Below, piece after piece: positions 45,298 to 53,409 of a stretch of 64,000 nt of DNA (its first letter is position 1; the number at the start of each line of letters is the position of its first letter). Made by a program: the position numbers and the translations under genes. The notes under the pieces were generated by a model. It worked only from the letters and a program-made list of their open reading frames with translations. It did no database searches and was not told where the DNA came from. This DNA comes from Afipia sp. GAS231 (GTDB lineage: Bacteria > Pseudomonadota > Alphaproteobacteria > Rhizobiales > Xanthobacteraceae): contig NZ_LT629703.1 in assembly GCF_900103365.1 (NCBI RefSeq), forward strand, positions 5,814,501 to 5,878,500. The letters run 5' to 3'.

Positions 45298-45311
45298 GTT
45301 TTTGCATAGTC
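45298..45311 (+). promoter_or_regulatory. Directional 14-bp motif, site 11
   Basis: Plus-strand GTTTTTGCATAGTC (13 of 14), 85 bp upstream of the second sulfatase start, pointing at it. Confidence 0.75.
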
Positions 45312-45395
45312 AGCTGCGGCTGCTTCAAGAATTGTGTCGCTACCTCGTCGCTCACCGAGTGGTTGCAAATGATCCGTCATCAGGGAGACGTTGCC

Positions 45396-47843
45396 ATGAA
45401 GATCACGACGGCCCTTTCATTGGGCTTTCTTCTCGGAACAAGTTATTTGCCCGGAGTGATGGCCCAGCAGATCAACGGCGTGCCCGGTTCGCCCAGCGCG
45501 ACGACGACAATCGACGGCAAACAACTGCCGCCGCCACCTCCGAAATTTGGCGGAGTGATCAAGGAGACTGCCAAGGATTCCAAGTCGTGGTGGCCGCCGC
45601 GCGTGGTGCCGCCCAAGGGCGCGCCCAACGTGCTGCTGATCATGACCGACGACCAGGGTTATGGCGTCAGCGGTACGTTCGGGGGTGTTATTCCGACGCC
45701 GGCGCTGGATCGCATCGCGAAGGCGGGGTTACGTTATACGCAGTTCTGCTCCACCGCGCTGTGCTCGCCGACCCGCGCGGCGCTGATCACCGGGCGCAAC
45801 CATCACTCGGCAGGTTTCGGCGTGATCGCGGAGCTGTCGACGGGATTCCCGGGCTACGACTCGATCATCACTCCCGACAAGGCAACCATCGGCACGATCC
45901 TCAAGGGCAACGGCTACGCGACGTCGTGGTTCGGCAAGAACCACAACACGCCGGGCTTCCAGTACAGCGTAGCCGGCCCCTTCGACCAATGGCCGTCGGG
46001 AATGGGCTTTGAGTATTTCTATGGCTTCATGGGCGGCGAGACCGACCAGTGGACGCCTTATCTCTTCCGCGACCACACCCAGATTTTCCCGTGGATTGGC
46101 AAGTCCGATTACAACCTCATCACGGACATGGCCGATGAGGCGATCACGCGAATGAAGCAGCTCAACGCTGCATCGCCGGAGCAGCCGTTCTTCGTCTACT
46201 ACGTTCCCGGCGGCAGCCACTCGCCGCACCAGCCGAAGAAGGAATGGATCGACAAGTTCAAGGGAAAGTTCGACATGGGTTGGAATGCCATGCGCGAGCA
46301 GATTTTCGCCAATCAGAAGCGGCTGGGCGTCATTCCCGCGAATACGGAGCTGACTGCGTGGCCGGATGACCTGCCGAAATGGGAGACGCTCTCGGCTGAT
46401 GAAAAGAAGCTGTTTGCGCGGCAGGCGGAGGTTTACGCGGGCTACACGGCCTATACGGACTACGAGATCGGCCGCGTCATCCAGGCGGTCGAGGATATGG
46501 GCAAGCTCGACAACACGCTGATCATCTACATCGACGGCGACAATGGTACCAGCCCCGAGGGCACGCTGCTCGGCACGCCCAACCAGTACACCGCGTACAA
46601 CGGAATTCTGAAGATTCCGGTCGAAGAGCAGCTCAAATATTATGACGTCTGGGGTTCGGCAGCGACCTATCCGCACATGGCGGTGGCGTGGTCGTGGGCA
46701 TTCGACACGCCGTTCAAATGGACCAAGCAGGTGGCGTCGCACTTTGGCGGCACACGACAGGGCCTGGCGATCTCGTGGCCTGCCCGCATCAAGGACGTCG
46801 GTGGTATCCGCACCCAGTTCCACCACATGATCGACATCGCGCCGACGATCCTCGAAGCCACGGGTATCAAGGCGCCGCAGACAGTCAACGGCATCAAGCA
46901 AAGCCCGATCGAAGGCGTGAGCATGGCCTATACCTTCGACAAGGCGAACGCCACGGTGCCCTCGACGCGCAAGACCCAGTACTTCGAGATGGCCGCCAAC
47001 CGCGGGATTTATAGCGAGGGTTGGTATGCCAACACGACACCGCCGCATGGGCCGTGGATCCTGAACGCGCCGTTGCCCCCCATCAACGATTACAAATGGG
47101 AGTTGTACAACCTGACCGCCGATTATTCCCAGGCCAACGATCTTGCGGCGAAAATGCCTGACAAGCTGAAGCAAATGCAGGGGCTGTTCCTGCAGGAGGC
47201 GGCCAAATACAACGTGCTTCCGCTGGACAACGCGCAGTTCGCGCGAGCGATCGCGCCGCGGCCGAGTGCCACTGCGGGGCAGACCGTCTTCACCTATTCC
47301 GGTGAGATGCCCGGAATTCCCGACGGAAACGCACCGCATATCCTGAACCGGTCTTTCACGATCACCGCCGAGGTCGAGGTCCCGGAAAGCGGCGACGGCA
47401 TGATCGTCACCGAGGGCGGACGCTGGGGCGGTTATGGGCTGTACCTGCTCAAGGGAGTGCCGGTGTTCAATTATAACATGCTCCTGCTCCTGCAGGCCCG
47501 CTGGGCAGGCGATCAGCCACTCGCCGCGGGCAAGCACACGATCGTATTCGACTTCAAATATGACGGCCCCGGGATCGCCAAGGGCGGCACCGGCGTGCTG
47601 AAGGTCGATGGCAACGAGGTTCGTACGCTGCAAGTCCCGAAGACGATCCCGTTCTTGCTGCCGGCGGACGAGACCTTCGACGTCGGGATGGATACCCGCA
47701 CCGGGGTGAACGACCTCGACTATCAGGTGCCGTTCCGCTTCAACGGCAAGATCGACAACGTGACGTTCAACCTTGGGCCGACACAGCTCACGACTGCGGA
47801 CGAGATGAAGGTGCGGGAAGCGACCGCGCGAGCGCACGACTAG
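45396..47843 (+). CDS. Large Sec-exported arylsulfatase
   Basis: 815-aa sulfatase with a Sec-type signal peptide (to about VMAQ). TDDQGYG (D85, D86), the classic formylglycine motif C123-S-P-T-R, GRNHHSAG, GKNHNTPG and IDGDNGTSPEG are seen. After the catalytic domain (to about 600) comes an extra C-terminal beta-rich region (about 620-815: FTITAEVEVPESGDGMIV, KHTIVFDFKYDG), as in large AtsA-like enzymes. ATG 45396 with GGGAGACG upstream is chosen. Its activation probably depends on the FGE at 42413. It leads a rightward run of at least six genes. Confidence 0.93.
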   Translation: MKITTALSLGFLLGTSYLPGVMAQQINGVPGSPSATTTIDGKQLPPPPPKFGGVIKETAKDSKSWWPPRVVPPKGAPNVLLIMTDDQGYGVSGTFGGVIPTPALDRIAKAGLRYTQFCSTALCSPTRAALITGRNHHSAGFGVIAELSTGFPGYDSIITPDKATIGTILKGNGYATSWFGKNHNTPGFQYSVAGPFDQWPSGMGFEYFYGFMGGETDQWTPYLFRDHTQIFPWIGKSDYNLITDMADEAITRMKQLNAASPEQPFFVYYVPGGSHSPHQPKKEWIDKFKGKFDMGWNAMREQIFANQKRLGVIPANTELTAWPDDLPKWETLSADEKKLFARQAEVYAGYTAYTDYEIGRVIQAVEDMGKLDNTLIIYIDGDNGTSPEGTLLGTPNQYTAYNGILKIPVEEQLKYYDVWGSAATYPHMAVAWSWAFDTPFKWTKQVASHFGGTRQGLAISWPARIKDVGGIRTQFHHMIDIAPTILEATGIKAPQTVNGIKQSPIEGVSMAYTFDKANATVPSTRKTQYFEMAANRGIYSEGWYANTTPPHGPWILNAPLPPINDYKWELYNLTADYSQANDLAAKMPDKLKQMQGLFLQEAAKYNVLPLDNAQFARAIAPRPSATAGQTVFTYSGEMPGIPDGNAPHILNRSFTITAEVEVPESGDGMIVTEGGRWGGYGLYLLKGVPVFNYNMLLLLQARWAGDQPLAAGKHTIVFDFKYDGPGIAKGGTGVLKVDGNEVRTLQVPKTIPFLLPADETFDVGMDTRTGVNDLDYQVPFRFNGKIDNVTFNLGPTQLTTADEMKVREATARAHD

Positions 47844-47944
47844 AGGCGGCTCGATAAGCCGGTGACGCCGGAATGCGGCGTGACCGGGAATGCATCGGCT
47901 ACTTTCAGGACGCCTGAACCATTCAGCATCATGAGGAGCGCGAC

Positions 47945-48229
47945 ATGAACAGTTCAATTGGTGCCATAGTGTTTGTCTCGACCTTGATCGTTGCAGGTGC
48001 GGTGGCTGCGCAAGGCGTGCTCGTGGACGCCGCGGCGGACAAGGTGATCAAGAAGTTTGAAGCCGCCAGCTGCGATCAACTCAAGGCGCAGAAGAGCGAG
48101 CCGCCATCGGAGAAAGAAAAGATAGGGCTGGATTTGCTGCGCGACGATCCGAAGGCGCGTGTCGCCTTCATCGACAAGATCGCGGCGCCGGTCCTGAACA
48201 AGATGTTCGAATGCGAGATCATTCCATGA
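47945..48229 (+). CDS. Small exported protein, first of a tandem pair
   Basis: 94-aa protein with a signal peptide (to about AVAAQ). The mature part reads ADKVIKKFEAASCDQLKAQKS, then EKEK, LRDDPKARVAFIDKIAAPVLNKMFEC. It looks like a small helical protein with two cysteines, possibly joined. It is about half identical to the next gene, so they arose by tandem duplication. AGGAGCGCGAC precedes the ATG. Function unknown. Confidence 0.75.
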   Translation: MNSSIGAIVFVSTLIVAGAVAAQGVLVDAAADKVIKKFEAASCDQLKAQKSEPPSEKEKIGLDLLRDDPKARVAFIDKIAAPVLNKMFECEIIP

Positions 48230-48274
48230 TCCTCATGCAGATCTGCCCCCGCTTAACGTGACAGGAGGCTCGAC

Positions 48275-48559
48275 GTGAACAAATCAATCGGTGCAGCCGT
48301 GCTGATTTCAGCCTTGATCGTCGCACGCGTAGCGTCGGCTCAGGGCATGCTGCTGGACTTCGCAGCCGACAAGGTGATCAAGAAGTACCAGACGGCAACC
48401 TGCGATGAATTGAAGGCGCAACGGAAAGAGCCGCCAACGGACAAGGAGAAGGAAGCCGTCCAATTTCTCCGCAACGATTCGCAGGCGCGAATCTTCTTCA
48501 TCAACAAGATCGCCGCTCCTGTTCTGAACAAGATGTACGAATGCGGCATGATCCCGTGA
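48275..48559 (+). CDS. Small exported protein, second of a tandem pair
   Basis: 94-aa paralogue of the preceding gene, same length and cysteine positions (ATCDELKAQRKEPP, DKIAAP-type core INKIAAPVLNKMYEC). It starts at GTG 48275 after AGGAGGCTCGAC. The next gene begins 19 bp later, so it is in the same unit. Two related forms kept side by side suggest a pair working together, perhaps with the neighbouring sulfatase or peroxidase. Confidence 0.75.
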   Translation: MNKSIGAAVLISALIVARVASAQGMLLDFAADKVIKKYQTATCDELKAQRKEPPTDKEKEAVQFLRNDSQARIFFINKIAAPVLNKMYECGMIP

Positions 48560-48578
48560 GCAGGAGGGGAGTTTCGTC

Positions 48579-49427
48579 ATGAGCCAGAACCACTTCACCC
48601 TCAGCTTTCCCTTGAAGTCGCCGGTACATGCGAAGTTGCTCGCGCAACAACTTTCACCCTTGATGCCGGGGCTATTTCGGGCGAGCGACGCGATCGGCAC
48701 GATTCATTACTCACGCTTTACCGTGCTGAGCGAAAAGACCATGCTGTTTCTTGGCGACTTCGACGGCGAATTCGGTCAGCTCATGGCCGATCTCGCCAGG
48801 CAGGCGGGGCCGGTATTCGACGCCATTTTCCAGCACATCGAAAATCCACCGCCCACCGCGGTCGCCGACAATGTCAATGCCTTCGTCGAATGGACAGCCT
48901 CGCATCTCGTCGATGCCATCAATCTCTACACTGCGTACCCTTCTGTGACGGCCCGGGAGATCAAGGCGCTGGCGTCCGCCGCGGACGTCAGCGGTCGCGG
49001 TGAATTAAATCCCTTCCTGGTGATCCTGCCTATCAAATCGAAGCTTGCTTTTATCGAGGTTAAACTGCTCCTGCGCATTCGCGGCAGCGGCACGACGAAA
49101 GACCTGGACAAGGTCGGCACGCCGCATTTCGCCCAGTTCGTTCCACTCGAAGACAACCAGATCGGGTTCTTTACGGTCTATGACGGTTCGTTCGACAAAT
49201 ACATTGCCGATTTCACCAAAAACATCGGCGAGGTATTCGATCTTATATTCAAGTTCACGAAGAACCCGCCGCCGTCGCCTTGCCGAAAGCACTTGCAGGA
49301 ATTCATCGACTTTGCGGCGGGCGCAAACCGCGCGCCGATCGGTTTCTATCAGGCGTATCCCGGTCTATCAGTCCAGGACATCCATGCCCTGATCGCCGAC
49401 GCCAAGCCGCAGTCCGTCTCGGCGTGA
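48579..49427 (+). CDS. Duplicated-domain protein of unknown function, DyP neighbour
   Basis: 282-aa cytoplasmic-type protein made of two repeats of about 130 residues. GTIHYSRFTVLSEKTMLFLG with DGEFGQLMADL, VFDAIFQHIENPPP and INLYTAYPS in the first half matches GTPHFAQFVPLEDNQIGFFT, DGSFDKYIADF, VFDLIFKFTKNPPP and IGFYQAYPG in the second. The pattern resembles the ferredoxin-like halves of dimeric alpha/beta barrel proteins such as DyP and chlorite dismutase. No heme ligand is obvious. It ends 19 bp before the DyP gene and may help it or bind its substrate. Confidence 0.7.
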   Translation: MSQNHFTLSFPLKSPVHAKLLAQQLSPLMPGLFRASDAIGTIHYSRFTVLSEKTMLFLGDFDGEFGQLMADLARQAGPVFDAIFQHIENPPPTAVADNVNAFVEWTASHLVDAINLYTAYPSVTAREIKALASAADVSGRGELNPFLVILPIKSKLAFIEVKLLLRIRGSGTTKDLDKVGTPHFAQFVPLEDNQIGFFTVYDGSFDKYIADFTKNIGEVFDLIFKFTKNPPPSPCRKHLQEFIDFAAGANRAPIGFYQAYPGLSVQDIHALIADAKPQSVSA

Positions 49428-49446
49428 TGGTGAAAGGCGGCACCAG

Positions 49447-51024
49447 ATGAGCCGGGACAACGAGGCGCAGGCGTCTGCTGCAAAAGAAGGCGGAAGCTTC
49501 TTCCGCGGTCTGTTCGGGCGCGTGAAGCACGAGGTTACTGAACGCGAGCCCCGCTCCGGAGACGGTTCAGGGAACCCACTCGACCTCGGCGATATTCAGG
49601 GCTTTATCCTGCGGGGCTACAGGATGCCGATGGTGCGGCATTTCCTGCTTTCGGTCGGCGATCCCGCGGCGGCCCGCAAGTTGCTCGGGCGATTCGTCAA
49701 TGGAAACGAATCCGACGTGCCCCAGATCACCACCGCGGAAGATTGGCACGTGGGGTTCGAGCCGGGACCTGGAGACAATCCCGCTGACGCCCCGCGCCGC
49801 AAGCCCGACTATTGCCTGAACCTCGGCATTACCTGGCCTGGGCTTATCGCGCTGGAAATCAAGCAGCGCGTCCCGAGCCTCTCGTTCAAATCGTTCGGTG
49901 CATTCGTCGCCGGCGCCGCCGAGCGTGCGAAACTGGTGGGCGATACCGGCGAGAGCGCCCCGCAGCACTGGATCGGCGGATTCGGCAAGGGCAGCGACCA
50001 CGTTCTCGTGACGCTGCACGCCATGAGTCCGCAGGCGATGACAAGTTACAGCGATCGGTTGGTTGCTCTGTTTGCCGAAGGCGGCGCCTTTCGGGAGATC
50101 TGGCGCGGCGACGGCATGGCGTTGATGGAAATGAGGGACGGCGAGCCCGTCCCTACCTTCAAGGTTCACTTCGGTTACACCGACGGCATCAGCATGACCA
50201 CCATTCGCGGCGGTCCGGAACGATACCCGCCGGATCATCAGCAGCCTTGCGAACCGTGGCTGTTCGTGCTGCGGGACGAAGCCGAGAATTATTTTGTACC
50301 GGAACCCCGTGAACTCGGATTAAACGGCAGCTTTGCCGTCTTCAAGATGATCGAGACGGACGTCGTTAAATTCGAGAACTATCTTCAATCGAACAAGGAC
50401 AAGATCGACCCCGAGCTACTCGCCGCCAAGATCTGCGGGCGCTGGCGCAATGGCGTTCCTCTTGTGCTATCGCCGGAAACGGACAGTCCCTCGGGCGGCA
50501 TTCAACCGGAGCAGTTGAACAACTTCGAATACGTGAACGCCGATGGGTCGGGTGATCCCAGGGGGCTGCGCTGTCCCGTCGGCGCGCACATGCGCCGCAT
50601 CAATCCGAGAGGCCAGCCCGTCACGGGCCAGGGACAACCCGGCGGCAGCAACAATACCCACCGGTTGATCCGCCGCGGCCTGCCATATGGGCCGGTCTAT
50701 GATCCTTCGCAGCCCTACGACGGCATCGAGCGCGGCCTGCTTGGCTATTTCATCAACTCCAGCATCGAGAACCAGTACGAGTTCGTGCTCGGACACTGGG
50801 TCAACGACAGTGAGTTTGCCGGATCGGTGCGGCTTAATCCCAAGTCGAAGGACCCGATGATCGGGACGCAGGATCCGGCAGAGAGCATTTTCGTGATTCC
50901 GCAGGCGGCCGGCGCCGCTCCGACCAAACTTACGGGATTCTCGAGTTTCGTTACGACCCGAGCATCTGCGTACTGCTTTTTGCCAAGCGTCACCGCGATC
51001 AAGTTTATCGCGGGGTTGGGATGA
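49447..51024 (+). CDS. Dye-decolorizing (DyP) type heme peroxidase
   Basis: 525-aa DyP-family peroxidase. The distal GxxDG motif is G243-Y-T-D246-G247, the proximal heme ligand is H381 in GAHMRRINPRG, and the fold's DLGDIQGFILRGY entry and QYEFVLGHWVND end are visible. The enzyme oxidises aromatic substrates with peroxide. No signal peptide is visible, so it may act in the cytoplasm or leave with a partner. It lies 19 bp after the duplicated-domain gene and 33 bp before the catalase-like gene. The length is greater than the usual 300-400 aa of bacterial class A and B enzymes, closer to classes C and D. Confidence 0.9.
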   Translation: MSRDNEAQASAAKEGGSFFRGLFGRVKHEVTEREPRSGDGSGNPLDLGDIQGFILRGYRMPMVRHFLLSVGDPAAARKLLGRFVNGNESDVPQITTAEDWHVGFEPGPGDNPADAPRRKPDYCLNLGITWPGLIALEIKQRVPSLSFKSFGAFVAGAAERAKLVGDTGESAPQHWIGGFGKGSDHVLVTLHAMSPQAMTSYSDRLVALFAEGGAFREIWRGDGMALMEMRDGEPVPTFKVHFGYTDGISMTTIRGGPERYPPDHQQPCEPWLFVLRDEAENYFVPEPRELGLNGSFAVFKMIETDVVKFENYLQSNKDKIDPELLAAKICGRWRNGVPLVLSPETDSPSGGIQPEQLNNFEYVNADGSGDPRGLRCPVGAHMRRINPRGQPVTGQGQPGGSNNTHRLIRRGLPYGPVYDPSQPYDGIERGLLGYFINSSIENQYEFVLGHWVNDSEFAGSVRLNPKSKDPMIGTQDPAESIFVIPQAAGAAPTKLTGFSSFVTTRASAYCFLPSVTAIKFIAGLG

Positions 51025-51057
51025 GGCCTTGAACCGGCATCTCGTGGGAGACTTCCA

Positions 51058-52149
51058 ATGGTGTTCCTGACCAGGTGGTTCGGCGTGACCGAGAGCGATG
51101 CAGACCGGGACCCGGCACGGGAAAAGGCCGACATCGAGGCGATCGTCGAGAAATCGCTTCTGATGCAGGCGAATGCCGCCGCGAAACAGCAGAGATCGCT
51201 GTGTCGTGGAACCCACGCCAAGGGTGTCTGCGCCCGAGCGCAATTCGAAGTGTTTGACCTAATCATCGGACGCGAGCCCGCGCTGGCGAGACGACTTGCC
51301 CAGGGGCTTTTCGCAAAGCCTGACGCCTATCCCGCGGTGGTACGATTTGCCAATGCGGACGCCAGTGTAAACTCGGATTTCAAGCCCGACGTAAGGTCGT
51401 TGTCTTTCTCGGTCGGCCTCGCTCGGGAAGATACCGAAGGTCCTGACGCAAAGCCTAGTCGGCAGGATTTCTCGATGCAAAACGCAACGACCCTGCCCAT
51501 CAACGACTCGCCTGCCTTTCTGGCGACCATCAGCGTGATGACGGCATCAAATCCAGTCCGTGCTCTGTGGTCGCTGCCGTTTCGGGACAAGCTGAGGGTG
51601 GTGAGGACGCTCGCTTTGGCGGAAATACAAGCCCGCCAGGCCATCAAGCCTTATCAACAATTGCGCTATTGGAGCACCGTTCCGTTTCGTCACGGGCCGA
51701 CCGACGTCGTGAAGTTTTCGGCCATACCGTTGCTGGATAATCCAGCGCGGCCGCTGCAAAAGGGTAACCCGAAAGGACTGCAGGACGAGCTAGCCCGGCA
51801 CCTGAAGGAGGACGGCAAGATGAGCGGGTTCGATTTTGCGGTTCAGTTTCTCGACGTCGAAAGGATGACGTACTGGGGCAAGCATTGCGAAGCCGACTTC
51901 TGGATCGAAAACGCGAGCGTCGAGTGGAACGCAGCCGAAGCGCCGTTCCACACGGTCGCGCGGCTTACCCTGTTGCCTAGTTCGCAGCTTTCGCCAGAAG
52001 AAGGCGAAGCGGTATATTTCGACGTCACAGGAAACGCGACGCCTGACAGCACACCTGTAGGAAGCATCAACCGCGCCCGCTGGCCGGCAGAGGTTGCCAG
52101 CAGGAAGGCGCGAGCGCATGCGGGCGGACAATGCTCCGCGGTCCGTTGA
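51058..52149 (+). CDS. Catalase-family heme protein
   Basis: 363-aa protein with the catalase-like core seen in small heme-dependent catalase relatives: CRGTHAKGVCARAQFEV (distal His H53 region), YPAVVRFANADASVNSDFKPDVRSLSFSVG and KPYQQLRYWSTVPFRHG. It is shorter than true catalases and lacks their NADPH domain. Relatives include SrpA-type and lipid-peroxide-related catalases, so peroxidase activity is at least as likely. GGGAGA precedes the ATG. It is the last gene of the rightward run, with a hairpin at its end. Confidence 0.85.
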   Translation: MVFLTRWFGVTESDADRDPAREKADIEAIVEKSLLMQANAAAKQQRSLCRGTHAKGVCARAQFEVFDLIIGREPALARRLAQGLFAKPDAYPAVVRFANADASVNSDFKPDVRSLSFSVGLAREDTEGPDAKPSRQDFSMQNATTLPINDSPAFLATISVMTASNPVRALWSLPFRDKLRVVRTLALAEIQARQAIKPYQQLRYWSTVPFRHGPTDVVKFSAIPLLDNPARPLQKGNPKGLQDELARHLKEDGKMSGFDFAVQFLDVERMTYWGKHCEADFWIENASVEWNAAEAPFHTVARLTLLPSSQLSPEEGEAVYFDVTGNATPDSTPVGSINRARWPAEVASRKARAHAGGQCSAVR

Positions 52150-52167
52150 AGGGAAGCCCGGACCGCG
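52137..52167 (+). terminator. Hairpin overlapping the catalase-like stop codon
   Basis: CGCGGTCCG (52137-52145) pairs with CGGACCGCG (52159-52167), spanning the stop codon. No T run follows; moderate support as a transcription end for the sulfatase-peroxidase unit. Confidence 0.5.
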
Positions 52168-52237
52168 CCGCCGTGCGAAAAGCGAAGCTGTGATCCGTAA
52201 TGTGCTCAAATATTCGTTGGCGACTTGGTCGATCACA

Positions 52238-52405
52238 TTCCCTGTTCCTGCCGAGAAATTCCCTGTTATTCGAAATAGTTTCCCTGTTAATTTGCGTAGG
52301 AATTGCGCGAAAACTGATGCGGCACAGCCGCTTCTTGGCATAGGATTGGTCTGAGGAATCCCGAAATCGCGTTTTTCCCTGTAAAATTCCCTGTTGGCAG
52401 GGAAT
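52238..52405. repeat. TTCCCTGTT repeats with 21-bp spacing
   Basis: TTCCCTGTT occurs at 52238, 52259 and 52280, exactly 21 bp apart, then TTCCCTGT at 52375 and TTCCCTGTT at 52387. The last lies in the palindrome ATTCCCTGTTGGCAGGGAAT (52386-52405). The array lies just before the right copy of the 220-bp repeat. Similar repeats are, from memory, widespread in related genomes. Role unknown. Confidence 0.8.
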
Positions 52406-52440
52406 TCGACTGGAGACCGGCGCGATCTCCACTGCGTCGC

Positions 52441-52660
52441 CAGCCACGCAGTCCTGCGTTCTGCCAGGCTTCCCAAGAGACCGCGGAATGGGCCGGAAAT
52501 CCCGGCTTTTCGCGCGTTGGCTCCGGTCTCCAGACACCGGATTTGCCAAGGTTGAGGCGGAAATCCCGGAAAGTCTCCGGCGGTTTCCGCGAATATTCCC
52601 GTTTAACGGAGACTATCGGCGGAGACGGGTTTGATCAGTACTGCCGCCCACCCTTGGCAC
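52441..52660 (+). repeat. 220-bp dispersed direct repeat, right copy
   Basis: Colinear with 8163-8382 at about four of five bases and the same length, beginning with CAGCCA. Here no tRNA cloverleaf precedes it, though GGAGACCGGCGCGATCTCC lies just upstream. Same orientation as the left copy. Confidence 0.8.
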
Positions 52661-53084
52661 TCAGTTTTGGCTCAATCTCCGGGTCTCGATGTTCGGAATC
52701 GCGCTTGGACTGCCGCACGAGGAGGGTCGCATAAATCTCGTGGCGCACTCGATCTTTAACCGGCAACTCAAGGCGCTGGACCGTGTTGGACCCTCGTCCC
52801 AAACAAGTTGCAGGTTGACGACGAGCCGACCAACATCGACTTCTAGGGTCAACAGCAAGGGGAGGGGTTCCAACTATCATACAAACCTCCAAGAGAACTT
52901 TCGGCATGCCCTGCCGGAAGCTCTTCCCGTCTAAAGACAAGGGGTACGATCCGTCACTGAATGGTGGTCCCGTGTTTGAAGTCTTCCATGATGAATGAGG
53001 CTCGATACGCGCAACGCACCCATCCTCGCGCGTGTGCTCGCGTGCGGCGGTGGAGTAGCTGGTGGCCGCTGCGCGCAACGGTGC
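52661..53084. other. Gene-free stretch, possible relics
   Basis: About 420 bases between the 220-bp repeat and the CoxG fragment. Minus-strand frames are open but show no domain I can name; this may be decayed recombinase or repeat-associated DNA. No RNA gene seen. Confidence 0.35.
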
Positions 53085-53285
53085 CAAGGCGAGGGCGGCG
53101 CCGCGGGCTTCGCGAAGGGCGGGGCAAAAGTTGACCTGGCCGAAAGGGATGGCGGTACCCTCCTGAGCTATCAGGTCGAGGCGCAAATCGGCGGCAAACT
53201 GGCGCAGCTCGGCCAACGGCTGATCAATGGCACGGCCAAGAAATTGGCCGACGAGTTCTTCGCCAATTTCGCAAACGCCCTTTAG
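53085..53285 (+). pseudogene. C-terminal fragment of CoxG-like SRPBCC protein
   Basis: The frame ending at 53285 reads GAAGFAKGGAKVDLAERDGG then TLLSYQVEAQIGGKLAQLGQ and ADEFFANFANAL, the C-terminal half of CO-dehydrogenase subunit G (CoxG, an SRPBCC carrier-type protein). The N-terminal half is missing and upstream sequence is unrelated, so it is a truncated remnant, possibly a junction where the island ends. Confidence 0.75.
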
Positions 53286-53313
53286 CTAGCGGGATTTTTG
53301 TGGCGGCGATTGA

Positions 53314-53337
53314 GAGCCCTCATCTGCGTGAGGGCTC
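53314..53337. terminator. Hairpin after CoxG fragment
   Basis: GAGCCCTCA pairs with TGAGGGCTC (9 bp, 6-nt loop), 29 bp after the CoxG fragment's stop. No T run; weak terminator or leftover of the former operon. Confidence 0.45.
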
Positions 53338-53381
53338 AACGTGCAGTGCCTAAGAGACCGACAGCAGAGTTCTCCCTGACT

Positions 53382-53409
53382 AAGCTGCTGTTAGGAGCAG
53401 CTTTTTTTT
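53382..53409 (+). terminator. Strong Rho-independent terminator without a gene
   Basis: AAGCTGCT pairs with AGCAGCTT around a 6-nt loop and runs into eight T. This is the best intrinsic terminator in the window, but the only thing upstream is the CoxG fragment 100 bp away. It could end a small RNA or be a remnant. The following 260 bases to 53669 show no gene. Confidence 0.75.

Noticed and set aside
45729..47957. 742-codon minus-strand frame opposite the second sulfatase
   Set aside because: Shadow of a well-supported sulfatase; Arg/His/Val-rich without any domain.
52238..52405. TTCCCTGTT array as a CRISPR
   Set aside because: Repeats are 9 bp with 12-bp gaps, few, irregular after the third, and no cas genes are present.
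52238..52405. TTCCCTGTT array as plasmid iterons or an origin
   Set aside because: No replication initiator gene or AT-rich unwinding region nearby; the window looks chromosomal.
52441..52660. Right repeat as a second tRNA-Gln
   Set aside because: The bases before it do not fold into a cloverleaf and lack an anticodon arm.
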